A stretch of 64,000 nt of DNA from VRUE01 sp963753245 (GTDB taxonomy: Bacteria; Actinomycetota; Thermoleophilia; Solirubrobacterales; 70-9): NCBI GenBank assembly GCA_963753245.1, contig CAVWBK010000002.1, positions 558,001-622,000 on the forward strand. Direction: 5' to 3'. The notes under the pieces are model-generated. The model worked only from the letters and a program-made list of their open reading frames with translations, made no database searches and was not told the DNA's origin. The translations under genes were made by a program, and so were the position numbers. Positions 24,027 to 32,460 of the stretch are shown here, in pieces (position 1 is the first letter of the stretch; the number at the start of each line of letters is the position of its first letter).

Positions 24027-25150
24027 AGCGCCCAATCTCCGCCTAAGCGGCTTTCGCCTCGGCCACCGTCGCCTCGTCCCACCGTCGGCTCGTCCACCGT
24101 CGGCTCGGGGGCGGCCTCGCCGTCAATTCCAAGCGCTGCCCGGATCTTCTTCTCAATCTCGGCGGCGAGCTCCGGATTGTCGGCGAGGAACTGCTTGGCG
24201 TTATTGCGTCCCTGTCCGAGCCTCGTCTCCCCATAGGAGAAGAAGGAACCCGATTTCTGGACCAGATCCTGCTCGATGCCAAAGTCGAGCAGCCCCCCCG
24301 AACGGGAGATTCCCTGGCCATACTCGATATCGAACTCGGCCTGACGGAAGGGAGCTGCAACTTTGTTCTTGACGACCTTGACCCTGACCCGATTGCCGAC
24401 CGCCTCGGTGCCGTCTTTGAGGGTCTCGATCCGGCGGATGTCCAGTCGTTGGGAGGAGTAGAACTTCAGCGCCCGCCCACCCGGCTGGGTCTCCGGCGAG
24501 CCGAACTGGACTCCAACTTTTTCGCGGATCTGGTTGGTGAAAAGGCAGACCGTGTTGGTGCGGCTCAGGTTGCCGGTCAGTTTTCGCATCGCCTGGGACA
24601 TCAACCTCGCCTGCAGACCGACGGTCGTATCTCCGATCTGTCCGTCGAGCTCGGCTTTCGGGGTCAACGCCGCGACCGAGTCGACCGCGACAACATCGAC
24701 CGCGGTCGAGGCGATCAGTCGATCGGCGATCTGCAGCGCCTGCTCGCCATAATCGGGCTGGGAGACGAGCAGCTCGTCGGTGTCGACACCGATCGCCCGC
24801 GCGTAGATCGGGTCCAGAGAGTGCTCGGTATCGATGAACACGCATATTCCTCCCCGCGCCTGCGCCTCGGCGATGATGTGGTAAATCAACGTCGTCTTGC
24901 CCGAGGACTCCGGACCAAAGATCTCAACGATCCGCCCACGCGGCACGCCGCCGATCCCCAGCGCCAGGTCGAGCGCCAGCGAGCCGGTCGGGATCGCCTC
25001 GATCTGAACCGCGGAATCGGCGCCGAGGCGCATCAATGCCCCCTGGCCGAAGTCCCGCTCGATCTGGGTCACCGCTGCCTCCAGGGCCGCATCTTTTGCC
25101 TTGGCATCCTTGGCCGAGGCATCCTTCAAAGTCGTCTTCTGATTTGCCAT
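24023..25150 (-). CDS. recA: Recombinase RecA
   Basis: A 375-residue RecA, the ATP-dependent strand-exchange protein and LexA co-protease. Walker A is GPESSGKTTLIYH, Walker B is VDVVAVDSVAALTPKAE, and the L2 region TNQIREKVGVQFGSPETQPGG matches the family. The ATG at 25150 (MANQKTTL) is preferred because GAGGTG lies nine bases upstream; an earlier in-frame ATG at 25159 abuts it. recA follows thpR by 13 bases and cinA is nearby, the common cinA-recA neighbourhood. No GAAC-N4-GTTC SOS box was seen directly upstream. A GC hairpin covers the stop. Confidence 0.96.
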   Translation of the reverse strand: MANQKTTLKDASAKDAKAKDAALEAAVTQIERDFGQGALMRLGADSAVQIEAIPTGSLALDLALGIGGVPRGRIVEIFGPESSGKTTLIYHIIAEAQARGGICVFIDTEHSLDPIYARAIGVDTDELLVSQPDYGEQALQIADRLIASTAVDVVAVDSVAALTPKAELDGQIGDTTVGLQARLMSQAMRKLTGNLSRTNTVCLFTNQIREKVGVQFGSPETQPGGRALKFYSSQRLDIRRIETLKDGTEAVGNRVRVKVVKNKVAAPFRQAEFDIEYGQGISRSGGLLDFGIEQDLVQKSGSFFSYGETRLGQGRNNAKQFLADNPELAAEIEKKIRAALGIDGEAAPEPTVDEPTVGRGDGGRGESRLGGDWAL

Positions 25151-25163
25151 CTTTTTCATCACC

Positions 25164-25766
25164 TCACTGCCGTCCGGCCTGGGACAGCTCGACTTGCGCC
25201 AGCCGGGTGTATCGCGCACCCTGCGGCTTGAGTTCGGAACGGTAGAGCGCGACCCGGACGCAACTGAGGGGCGCCAGCAACTGATCGGGAAGCGCGCCGG
25301 GTGGGCTCTGGACCCGCTCGGGACGATTTGAGCCGCGCCCCCCGGGCCGCACCCGCGCGACCGTCAGGTGAGGCCAAAACGGCCTGCGCTCGGGCAGATA
25401 GAGCCGCTCGGCGACAAGCCTGGCCACCAGACGCCGCTGCAGTGAGACCAGCTCGGGGGATTGGACCGGCAGGGCGAAGAGGCGCGCCGGGCCGCGCTCG
25501 GGCCGGGCGACCGCGTCGCGCAGGGCAATTCGCGGCGCCGGAGCCTCGATCGCTTCAACGATCGCCGCGATCGAGGCGATCTCCTTTTCCGGGCGATAGC
25601 CGAGAAAAGTGAGGGTGACATGCAGGGATCCCGGCGACACCCGCCGCAAGGCCCGATCGGCGAGCGCCCTTTGCCCCCAGAGCTCGAGCCCGGCACGCAC
25701 CTGCTCGGGCAAATCGAGGGCGATGAATAGCCTCGCCCGAGGACTCTTGAGGCGTTCCTTGCTCAC
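25164..25766 (-). CDS. thpR: RNA 2',3'-cyclic phosphodiesterase (2H family)
   Basis: A 200-residue 2H phosphoesterase that hydrolyses 2',3'-cyclic phosphate ends of RNA (formerly called 2'-5' RNA ligase). The two HxT motifs are SLHVTLTFLG and PHLTVARV, with the family N-terminus RLFIALDLPE. GTG start at 25766. It lies between cinA and recA; that cinA-thpR-recA order is common in actinobacteria and other phyla. The C-terminus ends in basic residues just before the recA start. Confidence 0.9.
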   Translation of the reverse strand: MSKERLKSPRARLFIALDLPEQVRAGLELWGQRALADRALRRVSPGSLHVTLTFLGYRPEKEIASIAAIVEAIEAPAPRIALRDAVARPERGPARLFALPVQSPELVSLQRRLVARLVAERLYLPERRPFWPHLTVARVRPGGRGSNRPERVQSPPGALPDQLLAPLSCVRVALYRSELKPQGARYTRLAQVELSQAGRQ

Positions 25767-25821
25767 CGAGGGGAGGCTAGAACCAACCCCAGGCGCCGGC
25801 CCGCTGCGGGCATCCCCGCAC

Positions 25822-27117
25822 CTACAGCGGGGGCTCGGCGCCGCTCAGTAGCAGGCGCAACAGGTGCATGCCGACCAGCGCCGAGCGTTCGCGAATGTCC
25901 TCGCGCCCGCCGGGGATCACCGGCTGGCGCGCGATCGCGGTGCCGTCGGCCAGACGAGCGTCAAAGCAGACGTAGCCGACCGGCTTATCCTCGCTACCAC
26001 CGTCGGGGCCCGCGATCCCGGTGATCGCCACCGCGACATCGGCATCGAAGCGCCCCAGCGCGCCCTGCGCCATCGCCTCGGCGACCTGGGGGGAGACGGC
26101 ACCGTGGGCGGCGATCAGAGCCGCATCAACACCGAGCAGCTGGGCCTTGGCCTGGTTGGAATAGGCGACGACGCTGCCCGCCATGTACTCAGAGGCACCC
26201 GGCACCGCCGTGACCCGCGCCGCCAGCAGGCCGCCGCTACAGGACTCCGCCAGGCCAAGACGCCGCCCAGCGAGCAGCCCTGCGACCTGTGAGTCGATCG
26301 TCTCGCCGTCTTGACTAAAGAGCTGAGCCGGGTGGCGTTCGGCCAGCCCCGCGCGGACCGCAGTGGCGATCGCCGCGGCCTGATCGCGGAAGCGGACGTC
26401 GATCTCGATCTCGCCCCGACGCAGACAGGTGGTTATCTCGACCTCAGACAGGGCGATCCCCTGCGCCTCGATCTCGCGCAGGCTCTTGGCGATCTCTGAC
26501 TCGGGGACGCCGAACATGCGCAGCGTGTAGGAATGCAGCGGGGTCGCCCGGGCAAGCACCGCCTGGACCTCAGCGACGGCAAGCGCAGCCGGCCACATCG
26601 GCTGCAGCTCGCGCGGTGGGCCAGGTAAAACAACGACGATCCGCGCGTCGGCCGGAACGACCAGACCGGGCGCGGTGCCCACCGGATCAAGCGGCGTCGC
26701 CCCGGCGGGGATCATCGCCTGCTTGCGATTTGCCTCGATCACGGCCTCTTCATCGAATTTGAAGCGTTTGGCAAAACCACGCAGAATCGCGGCGATCTTG
26801 CCCTCGACCTCCTCGTCCAGCACCATCTCACGGCCACTGAAGCGGCCGACGACCTCGGCGGTGAGATCGTCGGCGGTTGGACCGAGCCCCCCCGAGGTGA
26901 CGATCAGATCCATGCCCTCATCGGCGAGGAACCGGAGGGCCGCGTGGAGGTCATCCGGGCGGTCGGCGACGACCAGGATATGGGCGACCTCGACCCCCTG
27001 CTCGGCCAGGCGTTCGGAGATCCAGGGACCATTGCGGTCAGCGATCCTGCCGGTAATCACCTCGGTGCCGGTGACGACGACGCCCGCCCGCACCGGCCCG
27101 CCCGCGACCTCACTCAT
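25822..27117 (-). CDS. cinA: CinA family protein (nicotinamide mononucleotide deamidase / MoaB-like domain)
   Basis: A 431-residue CinA. The N-terminal half is a MoaB-like domain (GVVVTGTEVITGRIADRNG, TSGGLGPTADDLT) and the C-terminal half is the NMN amidohydrolase domain (LGLAESCSGGLLAARVTAVPGAS, AITGIAGPDGGSEDKPVG). CinA recycles pyridine nucleotides and may process ADP-ribose. The ATG at 27117 overlaps the upstream stop (ATGA), the common local arrangement; an ATG at 27132 is an alternative. It is in an operon with the RodZ-like gene upstream and thpR and recA downstream. Confidence 0.9.
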   Translation of the reverse strand: MSEVAGGPVRAGVVVTGTEVITGRIADRNGPWISERLAEQGVEVAHILVVADRPDDLHAALRFLADEGMDLIVTSGGLGPTADDLTAEVVGRFSGREMVLDEEVEGKIAAILRGFAKRFKFDEEAVIEANRKQAMIPAGATPLDPVGTAPGLVVPADARIVVVLPGPPRELQPMWPAALAVAEVQAVLARATPLHSYTLRMFGVPESEIAKSLREIEAQGIALSEVEITTCLRRGEIEIDVRFRDQAAAIATAVRAGLAERHPAQLFSQDGETIDSQVAGLLAGRRLGLAESCSGGLLAARVTAVPGASEYMAGSVVAYSNQAKAQLLGVDAALIAAHGAVSPQVAEAMAQGALGRFDADVAVAITGIAGPDGGSEDKPVGYVCFDARLADGTAIARQPVIPGGREDIRERSALVGMHLLRLLLSGAEPPL

Positions 27118-27890
27118 AGGCAGGTCGGCCATTCCGATTCAGCCAGGGGCTCGAGGCGACCGCCGGCGTGAATCACGTAACCGAGCGGGCTGGAACTCGC
27201 CGGAAGCCCAACTTCCTTGCCGTTGACCTGCATCGCCACCTCTCCGTTTCCGAACGCGACTGTGAAGCTACCGGAGTGAAACGGCCCCGCTTCGGTCCCG
27301 TCGGAGAGGACCGCGCCGTCGACCAGCCGTCGACCCTGGTGGTTGAGCACGCAGACCCACACTTCGGCCTTCGTCGCCAGCCGAAGGACGACACCGCGAG
27401 ACCTATCCTTGAGTTGTCCAGCCGCCTGGGATCGAGCTGATTTGGCTCTCCTCGCCGTGCCGGAGCCGCCTCCTGGGCCCGGCGGGCCGCCCCCTCCTCC
27501 TCCGGTGCTGATGCCCACCCCGATCGCCACCGCGAGAACCGCGAGGATGACGAACGCGCTCACCACGCCGGGCCGCAGGCCCCGACCGCGCCCGGAGGGC
27601 CGATTGGCGCCCCTGGGCGGCGCCGCGGCCCGAACCCCCCGATCGCTGCCCAGGTCAGGGGGATGGGAGCCGTATTCGGCTGCGAGGCGCTCGGCGTCGA
27701 GGCCCAGATAGGTTGCATAGGTGCGAATGAAGCTGCGCGCGTAGGAGCCGCCCGGCAGGGCATCCCATTCCTCCTCCTCGATCGCGCGCAGAAAACGGGC
27801 ACGGATCTTGGTCGCCTCTTCGACCTCCGAATAGCCGAGTTTGCGGCGAGTTCTCGCGCGGCGCAGCGTGGCTCCAACTCCATCGTCCAC
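27114..27890 (-). CDS. RodZ-like membrane protein with N-terminal helix-turn-helix
   Basis: A 258-residue protein: an N-terminal HTH_25 domain (residues 5-75, LRRARTRRKLGYSEVEEATKI and SFIRTYATYLGL), a basic stretch, one transmembrane helix (about 108-130) preceded by RGRGLRPG, a glycine/proline-rich linker and an external DUF4115-type domain (VVLRLATKAEVWVCVLN to PLGYVIHAGG). This is the RodZ layout, which links MreB and the cell-shape machinery in rods; no mre genes are in the window. It is upstream of cinA with an ATGA overlap and 24 bases downstream of ftsK. Confidence 0.85.
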   Translation of the reverse strand: MDDGVGATLRRARTRRKLGYSEVEEATKIRARFLRAIEEEEWDALPGGSYARSFIRTYATYLGLDAERLAAEYGSHPPDLGSDRGVRAAAPPRGANRPSGRGRGLRPGVVSAFVILAVLAVAIGVGISTGGGGGGPPGPGGGSGTARRAKSARSQAAGQLKDRSRGVVLRLATKAEVWVCVLNHQGRRLVDGAVLSDGTEAGPFHSGSFTVAFGNGEVAMQVNGKEVGLPASSSPLGYVIHAGGRLEPLAESEWPTCL

Positions 27891-27914
27891 GCCTACATTG
27901 TGGCCCTTTGGCCG

Positions 27915-30131
27915 CTAGGGCTCGACCTCGGCCTCGACCGAGACCGGCTCCGCCGCGCTGCTCACCCGGGCCAGGTCGGCAGGGGTGATCAGCACCTGGC
28001 GCGGTTTGGAACCCTCATAGCCAGAGATCACTCCGCGCCGCTCGAGCATGTCGATCAAGCGCCCGGCGCGGGTGTAACCGACGCGCAGCCGGCGCTGGAT
28101 CATCGAAACCGAGGCGGTTTCGGTCTCGACGACGAGCCGGATCGCGTCGTCGAGGAGGTCGTCGCTGTCGGGATCGAACTCACCGTTTTCGACTCCCTCC
28201 TCGACTACCTCACGGGTCTCAAGCAACTCCTCCTCGAACTCCGGTTCACCCTGCTTGGCCCAGTGCTTGGTGATCCGCGCGATCTCCTCCTCGGTGATGA
28301 AAGCGCCCTGGATCCGCTGCAGCTTCGAGGTGCCGGCACCGCGAAAGAGCATGTCCCCCTGCCCGAGAAGTGCCTCGGCGCCGCCCTGATCGAGGATCAC
28401 CCGTGAGTCGGTTTGCGAGGAGACCGCGAAGGCGATCCGGGCGGGAATATTGACCTTGATCGTGCCGGTGATGATGTCGGTCGATGGACGCTGGGTCGCC
28501 AGCACCAGGTGAATCCCTGTCGCCCGTGACTTTTGAGCGAGGCGGATGATCGAGTCCTCGACCTCCGCGGGGGCGACCATCATCAGGTCCGCGAGCTCGT
28601 CGATCACGCAGAGGATGTGGGGCAGTGGCGCTTCACCCGCCTTGGCCCGGGTCCGGTTGAGCTCATCGAGATTGCGGCTGCGAGCCTGTCCCATGATCCC
28701 GTAGCGGCTCTCCATCTCGCCGATCAGGTTGGAGAGGACGTTGGCGGCGAGCCGCGGCGAGGTGACCACCGGGGTCAACAGGTGGGGAACGTGCTCATAG
28801 TGGTTGAGCTCAACCTGCTTGGGGTCAACCAACACCAGACGAACCTCGTTGGGTGAGGCCTGCATCAGGATCGAGGAGAGGATCGCGTTGACGCAACCGG
28901 ACTTGCCCGAGCCCGTGGTTCCGGCGACGAGAACGTGGGGCATCTTGGCGATATCGGTCCAGACCGCGTTGCCGTCGATCCCCTTGCCCAGCCAGGCGAC
29001 CAGAGGCGAGGTCTTCTGCGGGCGCCCGGCATAGATATCGCCGAGCCTGACGATGCGCCGTCGCGTGTTTGGAACCTCGACCCCGACCGCCTGTTTGCCC
29101 GGGATCGGCGCAAGAATGCGGATGTCGGTCGAGGCCAGGGCGTAGGCGAGGTCGTTGCCGAGCTCAGTGACTTTCTTGACCTTGGTCCCCGGCGCTAGAC
29201 GCAGCTCATAGCGTGAGACGTGAGGACCGCTGACGATGCCGAGGATCTTCGCCTCAACGCCAAAGTGACCGAGGGTTTCGACCAGCTTGCGACCGATTAT
29301 CTCGTGGTCGCGTGGGTCGGGGCCGGAGTCCGCCTTGCCCTTCTCCAGGGCCCGCGCCGGCGGTGGGCGGTAATCGATCTGCTCGGAGGTGGTCACCCCG
29401 CGCTTATTGCCCTGCGGCGTCAAGGCGACGAGCTCGGTTGTTGGATCAGCCCCGCTGTCAGCGTCCTCACCTGAGCGCGGCTCGCCAGCCCCCTGCGCCG
29501 CTCCGCCCGTGCTGAGATCCTCGACACCCTCGGGCTCCTCGGCTTCCTCGCCGAGGTCGGCGGAGAGGTCCTCATAGTCCTCCTCCCCACCGAGAGCCAC
29601 AGTCGGGGCGAAGGCCTCCTCGTCGGGGTAGGTGCTCATCACATCGGTCTCCCCGACCTCAGTCTCAAAGCCCGAAGGGGTCTTCGCATCGCGACGGGCG
29701 TCGCGTTGCTGGATCGCGGTCTGGGCGACATCTCGGCCGCCGAGCAGCAGATGTCGGGCGCCGCGCCCGGCGCCGCGAAAGATCGCCGAGATCGACGCGC
29801 CAGTGACCAGAACGCCGCCGACCAAGAGGATCAGCACGGTCACGATTCGAGCGCCGATGCCACCGAGCAGGTATTCGAGCGCGGTTTCGACCCCGTAGCC
29901 GACCTTGCCCCCCGCCCAGCCGAAGAAGAGCACGAAGGTCAAATAGACACCTGTGGCTATAAGGAAAAGGCCGATCAGGTCGAGGTGGCGCTGCTCGAGG
30001 CCTTGAGGCAGATGAGGGCGCATCGATCTGTGCCGCGCAGCCTTCTTCGCCTTGGAGGCGCGCCTGGGCGCGCGCTTTTTACGCACGAACATGTCGACCC
30101 GTTCGACGCCATACAGATGACCCCTGCGCAC
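27915..30131 (-). CDS. ftsK: DNA translocase FtsK/SpoIIIE
   Basis: A 738-residue septal DNA translocase that pumps chromosome ends into daughter cells. N-terminal membrane part has two clear hydrophobic helices (LIGLFLIATGVYLTFVLFFGW and RIVTVLILLVGGVLVTGAS) after a lysine/arginine-rich tail, fewer than the four of classical FtsK. An acidic linker (about 150-240) precedes the motor: LGHFGVEAKILGIVSGP, Walker A VAGTTGSGKSG, Walker B CVIDELADLMMV, and a C-terminal winged-helix gamma domain (SVSMIQRRLRVGYTRAGRL). GTG at 30131 or ATG at 30092 could start it. Divergent from the response regulator. Confidence 0.93.
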   Translation of the reverse strand: MRRGHLYGVERVDMFVRKKRAPRRASKAKKAARHRSMRPHLPQGLEQRHLDLIGLFLIATGVYLTFVLFFGWAGGKVGYGVETALEYLLGGIGARIVTVLILLVGGVLVTGASISAIFRGAGRGARHLLLGGRDVAQTAIQQRDARRDAKTPSGFETEVGETDVMSTYPDEEAFAPTVALGGEEDYEDLSADLGEEAEEPEGVEDLSTGGAAQGAGEPRSGEDADSGADPTTELVALTPQGNKRGVTTSEQIDYRPPPARALEKGKADSGPDPRDHEIIGRKLVETLGHFGVEAKILGIVSGPHVSRYELRLAPGTKVKKVTELGNDLAYALASTDIRILAPIPGKQAVGVEVPNTRRRIVRLGDIYAGRPQKTSPLVAWLGKGIDGNAVWTDIAKMPHVLVAGTTGSGKSGCVNAILSSILMQASPNEVRLVLVDPKQVELNHYEHVPHLLTPVVTSPRLAANVLSNLIGEMESRYGIMGQARSRNLDELNRTRAKAGEAPLPHILCVIDELADLMMVAPAEVEDSIIRLAQKSRATGIHLVLATQRPSTDIITGTIKVNIPARIAFAVSSQTDSRVILDQGGAEALLGQGDMLFRGAGTSKLQRIQGAFITEEEIARITKHWAKQGEPEFEEELLETREVVEEGVENGEFDPDSDDLLDDAIRLVVETETASVSMIQRRLRVGYTRAGRLIDMLERRGVISGYEGSKPRQVLITPADLARVSSAAEPVSVEAEVEP

Positions 30132-30192
30132 GCCCAGGGGATAAATTCACGATAAATCCGCGCTTTGGTCGTTTCACTCACAGCTAAGATCG

Positions 30193-30897
30193 ATGCTGAT
30201 GGCTTCCCTTGCTGAGACCGAGATCGCCGGCGGTCGGGTATTGCTCGTCGAGGACGACGCCGAGATCGCCGACGTTTTGCGCCGCTCGCTGCGCAACGAG
30301 GGCTACGAAGTGCGGACCTCAGCCGACGGCATCGACGCGCTCGAGGCTGCTGCGGGCTTCGTCCCCGACCTGGTCGTCCTCGACCTCGGCCTGCCGCGCC
30401 TCGACGGCATCGAGGTCTGTAGGCGCCTGCGCGCCGACAGCGACGTGCCGATCCTGATGTTGACCGCGCGCACCGAGACCGAGGACCGCGTCGACGGACT
30501 CGACAGCGGCGCCGATGATTATCTGGTCAAGCCTTTCGAGCGCCGCGAGCTACTGGCCCGGATCCGCGCGTTGCTGCGCCGGCGCCCGCCGCGTGGCGCC
30601 GCCTCCCTGGAGGTCAGCGATCTCTCGCTTAACCCCGACACCCGCGAGGTGAAGCGGGGCGAGCGTGAGATCGAGTTGACCAACCGCGAGTTCGAGCTGC
30701 TCGAATTCCTCATGCACAACGAGCGCCTCGTCGTCTCCCGGGAGCGGCTGCTCGACGAGGTCTGGGGCTATGACCCAACCGCGGCGACCAACACGATCGA
30801 CGTCTTCGTCTCCAACCTGCGTCGCAAGCTCGAGGCCGGCGGCGAGACGCGGCTGCTCCACACAAAACGCGGCGCCGGATACGTCCTCAAGGAGTAG
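30193..30897 (+). CDS. OmpR/PhoB-family response regulator
   Basis: A 234-residue two-domain regulator. The receiver has the acidic pair in LLVEDDAEI, phospho-acceptor D64 in LVVLDLGLPRLDG, and the switch lysine in DDYLVKPFERR. The C-terminal winged-helix DNA-binding domain ends in DVFVSNLRRKLEAGG and LLHTKRGAGYVLKE. It is closest in type to the MprA/PhoP group of actinobacteria. The kinase gene begins three bases after its stop. A second ATG six bases downstream is an equally possible start. Target genes are unknown. Confidence 0.93.
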   Translation: MLMASLAETEIAGGRVLLVEDDAEIADVLRRSLRNEGYEVRTSADGIDALEAAAGFVPDLVVLDLGLPRLDGIEVCRRLRADSDVPILMLTARTETEDRVDGLDSGADDYLVKPFERRELLARIRALLRRRPPRGAASLEVSDLSLNPDTREVKRGEREIELTNREFELLEFLMHNERLVVSRERLLDEVWGYDPTAATNTIDVFVSNLRRKLEAGGETRLLHTKRGAGYVLKE

Positions 30898-30900
30898 CGC

Positions 30901-32370
30901 GTGCGGCTGCGCGCCCAGCGCCCCGCCAAAGGGCGCCGTAAGTGGCTGAATCCCGCCAACTGGCCCGTTCGCTGGCGCTTGGCGATGACCTCAGCCGCCC
31001 TCACGATGTTCATCCTGCTCGCCTTCGGCGGGGTGATCGGCAAGGTCGCCACCAACCGGATCCGCGATGACTTCAACGGCGAGGTGCAGGGCGCCGCGCA
31101 GACCCTGGCCGCCGAAATCCGAGTCATATACACGCCGCTCAGCACCGAGGCCAAGGGCCCGAAACTCGCCGAGTTCGTGCGCCCCGACGATGCCACGGCC
31201 CGGGTCTTTGACCTGCGCGGGAACCTGCTCGGACACACCGCCGGGGCCGCTGCGCTCGGACCAGGCACTCCCGGGGGACTCTCGACCCACGATGGGTTGC
31301 GGGTAGCGACCACGACGATCCGCGATGAAAACACCGGGGCGCCGACCGGCATTGTCCAGTATGGACGCAGCCTCGCCCATGTCGATTCGACCGTGGATCG
31401 ACTCTGGCTCTTCATCGCCGCCGGGGTGCTCGGCGGCACCCTGCTCGCCAGCCTCGCCGGCCTGGCGATCGCCGGCCGGGCGATGCGACCGATCTCCTCA
31501 CTGACGGCAACCGCGCGCAAGATCGCCGATACCGGTGACCCCTCTCGCCACATGCCGGTGCCCAAAGCCGATGATGAGGTCGGAGAACTGGCCGGGACCC
31601 TCGAGAAGATGCTGAGATCGCTCGACGCCGCGCGCACCGAGCGCGAGACGGCGATGAAACAGCAGCGCGAGTTCGTCGCCGACGCATCGCATGAGCTGCG
31701 CACGCCGCTGACCAGCATCCTGGCCAATCTCGAGCTGCTGCAGACCTCGCTGCATGACCCCGGCCACGAAGACGATCGGGCGATGATTGATTCCGCCCTG
31801 CGCTCCTCCCACCGGATGAGCCGCCTGGTCGCCGATCTCCTGCTGCTCGCCCGCGCCGACGCTGGCAAGAGCAGCCGCCACCGCCGCTGCGATCTCGCCG
31901 AAGTGGCCGGCAATGCCGCCGCGGAGGCGGCACCACTGATGGGCGATCGCGAGCTTCAGATCGAGAATGAGCACCCGCTCTGGCTGCAGGGCAACCAAGA
32001 CGAATTGCACCGCATGGTCCTCAACCTGCTCGACAACGCCGCCCGCCACACACCGCCCGGCTCGACCGTTGAGCTGCGCCTGATGGCCGACGGCGGTGAG
32101 GCGGTGATCGAAGTCGCCGACGATGGGCCCGGGATCCTGCCCGAGCTACGCGACCAGATCTTTGACCGCTTCGTCCGCGGCGGCGGCCCGGCCGACACGG
32201 CGAGCGGCCCCGGCAGCGGGCTCGGGTTGGCGATCGTCAACGCCGTCGCCGCCTCTCACGGGGGTAGCGCCACCGTCGCTGAATCGCCCAGCGGCGGCGC
32301 TCTCTTTCGAGTGCGACTGCCACTCTCAGAATCTGAGCTGGGAATTAAACCCGCTTTAGACCGCCTTTAG
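30901..32370 (+). CDS. Sensor histidine kinase
   Basis: A 489-residue membrane histidine kinase paired with the preceding regulator. Transmembrane helices at about 30-50 and 165-190 flank an extracytoplasmic sensor; a HAMP linker (RAMRPISSLTATARKIAD) leads to HisKA with phospho-acceptor H264 in DASHELRTPLTSIL, then HATPase_c with N box NLLDNAARHTPPG, G1 VADDGPGIL and G2 GPGSGLGLAIVNAV. GTG start three bases after the regulator stop, so the two are one transcript. A strong terminator follows at 32405. The signal sensed cannot be read from sequence. Confidence 0.93.
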   Translation: MRLRAQRPAKGRRKWLNPANWPVRWRLAMTSAALTMFILLAFGGVIGKVATNRIRDDFNGEVQGAAQTLAAEIRVIYTPLSTEAKGPKLAEFVRPDDATARVFDLRGNLLGHTAGAAALGPGTPGGLSTHDGLRVATTTIRDENTGAPTGIVQYGRSLAHVDSTVDRLWLFIAAGVLGGTLLASLAGLAIAGRAMRPISSLTATARKIADTGDPSRHMPVPKADDEVGELAGTLEKMLRSLDAARTERETAMKQQREFVADASHELRTPLTSILANLELLQTSLHDPGHEDDRAMIDSALRSSHRMSRLVADLLLLARADAGKSSRHRRCDLAEVAGNAAAEAAPLMGDRELQIENEHPLWLQGNQDELHRMVLNLLDNAARHTPPGSTVELRLMADGGEAVIEVADDGPGILPELRDQIFDRFVRGGGPADTASGPGSGLGLAIVNAVAASHGGSATVAESPSGGALFRVRLPLSESELGIKPALDRL

Positions 32371-32404
32371 CGTCACTTCTTAGGTTTTCAAGCGGACGAG
32401 ACAC

Positions 32405-32453
32405 GGGGCCCGCCGGGTTCTCCCCAACAGCCCTCGGCGGGCCCCTCTTTCTT
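32405..32453 (+). terminator. Rho-independent terminator after the two-component operon
   Basis: Stem arms GGGGCCCGCCGGG (32405-32417) and CTCGGCGGGCCCC (32433-32445) pair with one G:T wobble around a 15-base loop, then TCTTTCTT. It ends plus-strand transcription just before the converging rnj 3' end at 32461. Confidence 0.85.
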
Positions 32454-32460
32454 CCAAGCC

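Noticed and set aside
25150..25830. Search for a LexA box in front of recA
   Set aside because: No GAAC-N4-GTTC palindrome is present directly upstream of recA, thpR or cinA. recA appears to be transcribed from an upstream operon promoter.
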